Origin: an uncultured Lachnospiraceae bacterium
GTDB taxonomy: Bacteria > Bacillota > Clostridia > Lachnospirales > Lachnospiraceae
Direction of reading: 5' to 3'
Length of the DNA: 9,344 nucleotides
Assembly: GCA_945834545.1 (NCBI GenBank)
Contig: CAMAHO010000078.1
Span: forward strand, 1 to 9,344
This document shows positions 5,700 to 9,344 of the stretch, piece after piece (positions within the stretch are counted from its first letter, which is position 1; the number at the start of each line of letters is the position of its first letter). The notes beneath the pieces are model-generated. The model saw only the letters and a list, made by a program, of their open reading frames with translations. It had not been told where the DNA came from and searched no databases. A program made the translations under genes and the position numbers.

Positions 5700-6581
5700 A
5701 TGAAGACAGCAGAGATAATTAACAGTGTTTGTTCAAATTTAGACATAGCAAAAGCTGATTTGGCGAAGCGCATGGGGTTACATCCCTCTTCCCTGTACAG
5801 AAAACTTGCCAGAGAGAGTATGACCTTTGAAGAGCTTCAAAGATGCCTGGAAGCATTAGGCGTCTCAGTGGAGCTGCAGTTTCAATATCCGGATGGGAAA
5901 AAGCTAAGCTCCAGGGAAAACCATGAACAGCTTGTGGACAAAATGGCCATTTTAGAAAAGCGGCTGGAAGCTGCCGACAAGATGGATGAGTTCCATAAGA
6001 AAGCATTAAGGGATTTACGGACGGAACTGCATAGTGCAGTTGGGTATGCAGAGCTTTGCAGAAGACAAGGCTCACAGGCAGAATTGTATTTGAACAAGCT
6101 CAGTATGGTTCATGGTAACATGGAAAGAACGATTTCCTTTGCCCTGGGGGAAACCTACGAGGATGAGACGGAGGAAATAAGGGAAGAGCAAATCCAAGCC
6201 TTGCAGGGAAAACGGGTTCTGCTGGTTGAGGACAATGAGCTCAACCGGGAAATTCTGGAGGAAGTGCTTCTGGGACACGGTCTGCTTATTGAGGAAGCAG
6301 ATAACGGCAGTAAAGCACTTACGGCAGTAAAGGAGCATGAACCGGGTTACTATCACTTCATCTTGATGGACATTGAAATGCCGGAGATGGATGGTTATGA
6401 AGCAACTTTAAAAATTCGAAAGCTTCCCAATCGAATTAGGGCAAATACACCGATTATTGCCCTAACTGCAAATGCCGTCTCTGAAAATCGTGACAGAGCA
6501 TTTGCTGTAGGTATGGATGATTTTCTTGTGAAACCGGTGAATATATCACATTTACTGTCGTGCCTGACAAAGCTGCTGTAA
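5700..6581 (+). CDS. HTH - degenerate DHp helix - receiver domain regulator
   Basis: This encodes 293 residues from ATG 5700. ATG 5664 is in frame and would add 12 residues, but it lies almost on the predicted transcription start. ATG 5700 has only a weak GAG nine bases upstream, so the start is not certain. Residues 1-60 form an XRE/Cro-like helix-turn-helix, with ADLAKRMGL as the second helix and HPSSLYRKLA as the recognition helix. Residues 72-95 look like a coiled coil. Residues 98-119 (FHKKALRDLRTELHSAVGYAEL) line up with the H-box of hybrid histidine kinases (consensus F-x5-H-[DE]-IRTPLNAIIGYxEL), but R104 stands where the phosphorylated histidine should be. No ATP-binding kinase domain follows. 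Residues 170-293 are a complete receiver domain: acidic pair E177-D178, phosphoacceptor D224 in LMDIEMPEMDG, T256 in ALTAN and K278 in VKPV. It is probably a cytoplasmic DNA-binding response regulator phosphorylated by the sensor encoded downstream. Confidence 0.88.
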   Translation: MKTAEIINSVCSNLDIAKADLAKRMGLHPSSLYRKLARESMTFEELQRCLEALGVSVELQFQYPDGKKLSSRENHEQLVDKMAILEKRLEAADKMDEFHKKALRDLRTELHSAVGYAELCRRQGSQAELYLNKLSMVHGNMERTISFALGETYEDETEEIREEQIQALQGKRVLLVEDNELNREILEEVLLGHGLLIEEADNGSKALTAVKEHEPGYYHFILMDIEMPEMDGYEATLKIRKLPNRIRANTPIIALTANAVSENRDRAFAVGMDDFLVKPVNISHLLSCLTKLL

Positions 6582-6676
6582 GGGTGATTTGCCGGAATGA
6601 ATCTGGAAAGATAAGCTTAGAAGGCCACAAGCTTTCTATTCAAATATATCATTACATTAGGAAGAGGAGATACCTT
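6582..6676 (+). other. Spacer with hairpin before the lipoprotein gene
   Basis: The 95 bases between the regulator stop and the lipoprotein start contain AAGCTT twice (6613-6618 and 6629-6634). Because AAGCTT is self-complementary, the two copies can pair as a 6-bp stem with a 10-base loop. No T-tract follows, so it is unlikely to terminate and may only space or stabilise the mRNA. The ribosome binding site GAGGAG (6664-6669) lies seven bases before ATG 6677. Confidence 0.4.
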
Positions 6677-8566
6677 ATGAAGAGACTTACCTGTTATTTG
6701 CTGTCCTTAGCTATGGCAGCAACCCTGCTTGCAGGCTGTGGAAGTCGAAGTGAACAAGAAGCTGCTACAGAGAATACTCAGACACAGGAGAATTCACAGG
6801 AAACAGCAGCTGAGACAAATAAGGAAAAGGTGGTAGTTGCCTGCTGGGGCAATCAGATGCTGGATAGCTATACGCAGTACCTCTGCGACCTGTTTCCCCA
6901 GGTGGAATTTGAATTTGTTCTGGCCACCAATTCCACGGATTATTACCGTTTCCGTGCAGAACACGACGACATGCCTGATATTTTGACGGTGCGCCGCTTT
7001 GCCCTTAAGGATGCGGTGCTGTTACAGGATTATCTGTATGACCTGAGCAATACGGAATTAGCCAGCACCTATTACGGTTCCTATCTGGACAGCTACACCT
7101 ATGAGGATGGGTCGGTAAACTGGCTTCCCACCTGCGCAGAGGTGGATGGTATCATTATCAATAAAACTTTATTTGATGAATATAATGTACCCGTTCCGAC
7201 GGACTATGAAAGCTTTGTTGCTGCCTGCCAGGCTTTTGAGGAAGCAGGTATTCACAGCTTTGTATCGGACTTTTCTGCGGATTATACCTGCATGGAGATT
7301 TTACAGGGTGCATCTATTCCTATGCTTCAGAGCATAGAGGGACGTAAGTGGCGCCAGCAGTATGAGAGCGGTGTCACCCAGGAACTTTCTGAAGAGGTAT
7401 GGCTGCCTGTTTTCGAGAATTTCTTCGATTTAAAGGAGAAGTTGGGTCTTGGTGCGGAGGATGCTGCTTATCCCAACAGAACGCCGAAGGAACTGTTTAG
7501 CGAGGGCAAGGCTGCCATGTTTCGTGGAACCGGTGCGGATGTTATCTCATTCCCCGGCCGAGGTCAGGACGAGGTGCTATTGTTACCCTATTTCGGTAAG
7601 ACAGAGCAGGATAACTGGTATCTGACCTATCCCACCTTCCAGATAGCGGCCTCTGCCAAGGGGATGGATGACCCTGAACGAGAAAAGTTGATTCTGGACA
7701 TCATGACCGCTATGGTAAATCAGAAGGGACAAGATCATATCTCCTATGGCAAAAACATGGTGCCATATAAGAAGGATGTGACACTGGAGCTAATGCCGGA
7801 GATGGATAACCTGAAGCCCTATATGGAGCAGAATAAGCTGTATATTCGATTGGCATCCAATGAGATGTTCCGTATTTCTAAGGATGTGGTGCAGATGATC
7901 CTGAAGGATGAGGTCAAGACACCGAAGGAGGCTCTGGCGGCATTTAATAAGGAACTGGCGGGAGAAGAACCGGGTACAGAAATCGTGGCTCATATTAATA
8001 CGGGCTACTCCAACGATTTCACCGTAGAGCATGGAAATCAGGCAGCTTCTGCCCTTGCCAATACCATTCGGAAGCTCTCCGGCTATGATCTGGTATTTAT
8101 GCAGGCTTGTTATGTAGCCAATGATATTTACACCGGTGAGTATTCCCAGAAGGATCTGGGGTATATTGCTAAGAATGACGGAGGCTGGCCCGGCTTAATG
8201 GAGCTGACCGGAGCCCAGATTTACACTCTTGTGGAGACCACCCTTTCTATGACCGGCAACCGTGGTGCAGTCTGCAATGACAGCACGCTATATGTCTCCA
8301 GCGGTTTCGAAATGGATATTACAAAAACGGACAGTGGATATACGCTCAACACCCTGACCATAGATGGTAAGGAGCTGGATCGCAGTGCAACCTATTCCTT
8401 CTTAATCTACGGCGAACGCGACTGGTATATGTCTGAGGTTATGGAGCGAATAGGAGTGGCGGAAGTCGATACCTCCGGTCCCAAGGCAGAAGATTACCTC
8501 ATGCAGCGTCTAGTGGAAGAAGGCGGACAACTGGAAGCACCTACGGATTACATCACTTTGCGATAA
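6677..8566 (+). CDS. Lipoprotein: family 1 solute-binding domain fused to 5'-nucleotidase C-terminal-like domain
   Basis: This encodes 629 residues. ATG 6677 is chosen because of GAGGAG seven bases upstream and the lipoprotein signal that begins there: KR, a hydrophobic core, then LLAGC with C21 as the lipidated cysteine. The frame is open back to 6560, but that extension would bury the signal. Residues 22-47 are a Gln/Glu/Thr-rich linker. Residues about 48-430 are a family 1 solute-binding domain: KVVVACWGN strand, MPDILTV, LPTCAEVDGIIINKTLFDEY, then a GKAAMFRGTG segment. At 400-450 residues the length is normal. Residues about 435-620 resemble the 5'-nucleotidase C-terminal domain: NQAASALANTIRKL, LMELTGAQIYTLVETTL (509-514 = ELTGAQ), SSGFEMDI, and LTIDGKELDRSATYSF. 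The metallophosphatase domain is absent, and the substrate-binding NGGGIR motif is replaced by MQACYVA, so catalysis is not expected. It would bind a ligand outside the cell. No ABC permease is nearby; the next gene is a membrane sensor, pointing to sensing. Confidence 0.88.
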   Translation: MKRLTCYLLSLAMAATLLAGCGSRSEQEAATENTQTQENSQETAAETNKEKVVVACWGNQMLDSYTQYLCDLFPQVEFEFVLATNSTDYYRFRAEHDDMPDILTVRRFALKDAVLLQDYLYDLSNTELASTYYGSYLDSYTYEDGSVNWLPTCAEVDGIIINKTLFDEYNVPVPTDYESFVAACQAFEEAGIHSFVSDFSADYTCMEILQGASIPMLQSIEGRKWRQQYESGVTQELSEEVWLPVFENFFDLKEKLGLGAEDAAYPNRTPKELFSEGKAAMFRGTGADVISFPGRGQDEVLLLPYFGKTEQDNWYLTYPTFQIAASAKGMDDPEREKLILDIMTAMVNQKGQDHISYGKNMVPYKKDVTLELMPEMDNLKPYMEQNKLYIRLASNEMFRISKDVVQMILKDEVKTPKEALAAFNKELAGEEPGTEIVAHINTGYSNDFTVEHGNQAASALANTIRKLSGYDLVFMQACYVANDIYTGEYSQKDLGYIAKNDGGWPGLMELTGAQIYTLVETTLSMTGNRGAVCNDSTLYVSSGFEMDITKTDSGYTLNTLTIDGKELDRSATYSFLIYGERDWYMSEVMERIGVAEVDTSGPKAEDYLMQRLVEEGGQLEAPTDYITLR

Positions 8567-8577
8567 AAGGCAGGCAA

Positions 8578-8596
8578 ATCGCTGAAGCGCAGCGAT
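8578..8596 (+). other. Small hairpin in the gap between lipoprotein and sensor genes
   Basis: ATCGCT (8578-8583) pairs with AGCGAT (8591-8596) around a seven-base loop. No T-tract follows, and the next gene starts 27 bases later with its own GGGGAG site. It may stabilise or balance the two parts of one mRNA. Confidence 0.35.
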
Positions 8597-8623
8597 AAAG
8601 AGAGATTTGGGGAGAATACTCAT

Positions 8624-9344
8624 ATGCAAGAGAGAAAACATACAACTAAATATCTTTTTCCTGTTGCGTTTGCGATAATTCTGGTTGTTGTCCTGACATT
8701 TGGCGTGCTCTTCATGCGCAATTCTTTAATGAAGCTGACGATTGAGGAGCGTTCCAGCCAGCTGGAGGAAATGGTTACTCAGATTCAGGCGAATTTGGAC
8801 AACGGTCTTCAAATCCATTGGAATTTGGTGGCAGGATTGAATAACGCTGTGCAAGGAAATCATTTCAATAACAGTCAGGATGTGTTTGATAACATAGCAC
8901 ATATGGAAAATGATTTTTGTACGGACCTGTATGGATGTCGGGTAATGCTTCTGGATGAGCAGGGTACAGCATATCTGAGTGATGGGTCTGCTGGTATCTG
9001 GTATGATATCAGTCATTTGTTAGATGGAGAAAAGCGGCATACGTTTGTTTCTGAAACCGATACGATTGATGGAAGCTTTTTGGTGTTTTCGCAGGAATTA
9101 GATTCCCCCATCACAATGGGAGAGGATCATGTCCGCTTTACCCATATTGTGTTGCTGAAGGATATCCAAACGGTGAAGCAGTATTATACTACCACCACCT
9201 ACGGAGGCAGTGCGGCAACCTATATCATCAAGAAAAATGGAACATTAGCCTATTTTGATGCAGATAATGACGATGTTATTGGTGCCCGAAATATTTACAA
9301 GGCACTGGAAGAAGCGGAGTATGTTCAAGGGCGCAGCTTTGACA
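8624..9344 (+). CDS. Membrane sensor protein, N-terminal part (probably hybrid histidine kinase), 3' end missing
   Basis: The frame is open from ATG 8624 to the end of the window: 240 codons and no stop. GGGGAG (8609-8614) lies nine bases upstream. Residues 10-31 (LFPVAFAIILVVVLTFGVLF) are one membrane helix following a short positive N-terminus, so the next 200 residues should face outside. That part starts with a helical stretch (residues 36-60, ERSSQLEEMVTQIQANLD), then alpha/beta strands such as GCRVMLLDEQGTAYLSDG and a later AATYIIKKNGTLAYFD, typical of cache/PAS-like extracytoplasmic sensors. The kinase or other output domain is beyond the window. I infer a (hybrid) histidine kinase because a receiver-HTH protein and a solute-binding lipoprotein precede it in one operon. 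A diguanylate cyclase or chemoreceptor is not excluded. Confidence 0.8.
   Translation, partial: MQERKHTTKYLFPVAFAIILVVVLTFGVLFMRNSLMKLTIEERSSQLEEMVTQIQANLDNGLQIHWNLVAGLNNAVQGNHFNNSQDVFDNIAHMENDFCTDLYGCRVMLLDEQGTAYLSDGSAGIWYDISHLLDGEKRHTFVSETDTIDGSFLVFSQELDSPITMGEDHVRFTHIVLLKDIQTVKQYYTTTTYGGSAATYIIKKNGTLAYFDADNDDVIGARNIYKALEEAEYVQGRSFD

Noticed and set aside
6613..6634. Possible terminator between regulator and lipoprotein genes
   Set aside because: The AAGCTT/AAGCTT stem is only 6 bp with a 10-base loop and no T-tract follows.
6560..6676. Upstream extension of the lipoprotein frame starting at ATG 6560
   Set aside because: It would overlap the regulator gene and bury the lipoprotein signal peptide 39 residues deep; ATG 6677 has its own GAGGAG site.
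8726..9016. 96-codon - strand frame within the sensor gene
   Set aside because: It is a shadow of the long open + frame that has a ribosome binding site, a membrane helix and normal codon use.

Overview
The window looks like the chromosome of a low-GC Gram-positive anaerobe in the Firmicutes, class Clostridia, most likely a Lachnospiraceae gut or rumen commensal. The reasons are AT-rich genes with strong AGGAGG-type ribosome binding sites, a YitT-family membrane protein, an Rpn-type nuclease of the kind common in that family, a lipobox-type solute-binding protein and cache-like membrane sensors. This is inferred from sequence style and not proven. All genes that can be supported lie on the + strand.

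Left part (1-1987): the 3' part of a Na+/Ca2+ antiporter of the YrbG (CaCA) type. It is followed by the wreck of a Na+/phosphate cotransporter gene in which about 28 N-terminal and about 39 C-terminal codons are fused out of frame around a large internal deletion. Then comes an intact YitT-family membrane protein with a DUF2179 domain.

Middle left (1988-3591): a GC-rich island with several perfect inverted repeats, possibly a structured RNA or an IS relic, lies in AT-rich surroundings. It is followed by a consensus-like promoter with a near-perfect palindrome just downstream, a P-loop ATPase gene fragment without a start, a small acidic orphan protein and an HD-domain phosphohydrolase.

Middle right (3592-5660): a leader of about 300 bases ends in a hairpin that hides the Shine-Dalgarno sequence of an Rpn/PD-(D/E)XK nuclease gene. 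Twenty-three bases further on is a FrlD-like PfkB sugar kinase with a TTG start. A strong intrinsic terminator closes this unit.

Right part (5621-9344): a new transcription unit begins at an extended -10 promoter that contains a perfect 18-bp palindrome. It encodes, in order, (i) a regulator with an N-terminal helix-turn-helix, a degenerate histidine-kinase dimerisation helix lacking its histidine, and a complete receiver domain; (ii) a secreted lipoprotein joining a family 1 solute-binding domain to a 5'-nucleotidase C-terminal-like domain with no phosphatase domain; and (iii) the start of a membrane sensor with a large extracytoplasmic domain, cut by the window end. The simplest reading is a ligand-sensing phosphorelay. 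The lipoprotein would catch a solute outside the cell, the membrane sensor would read it, and the DNA-binding receiver protein would carry the signal to promoters, including its own. The domain architectures make this the most interesting part of the window.
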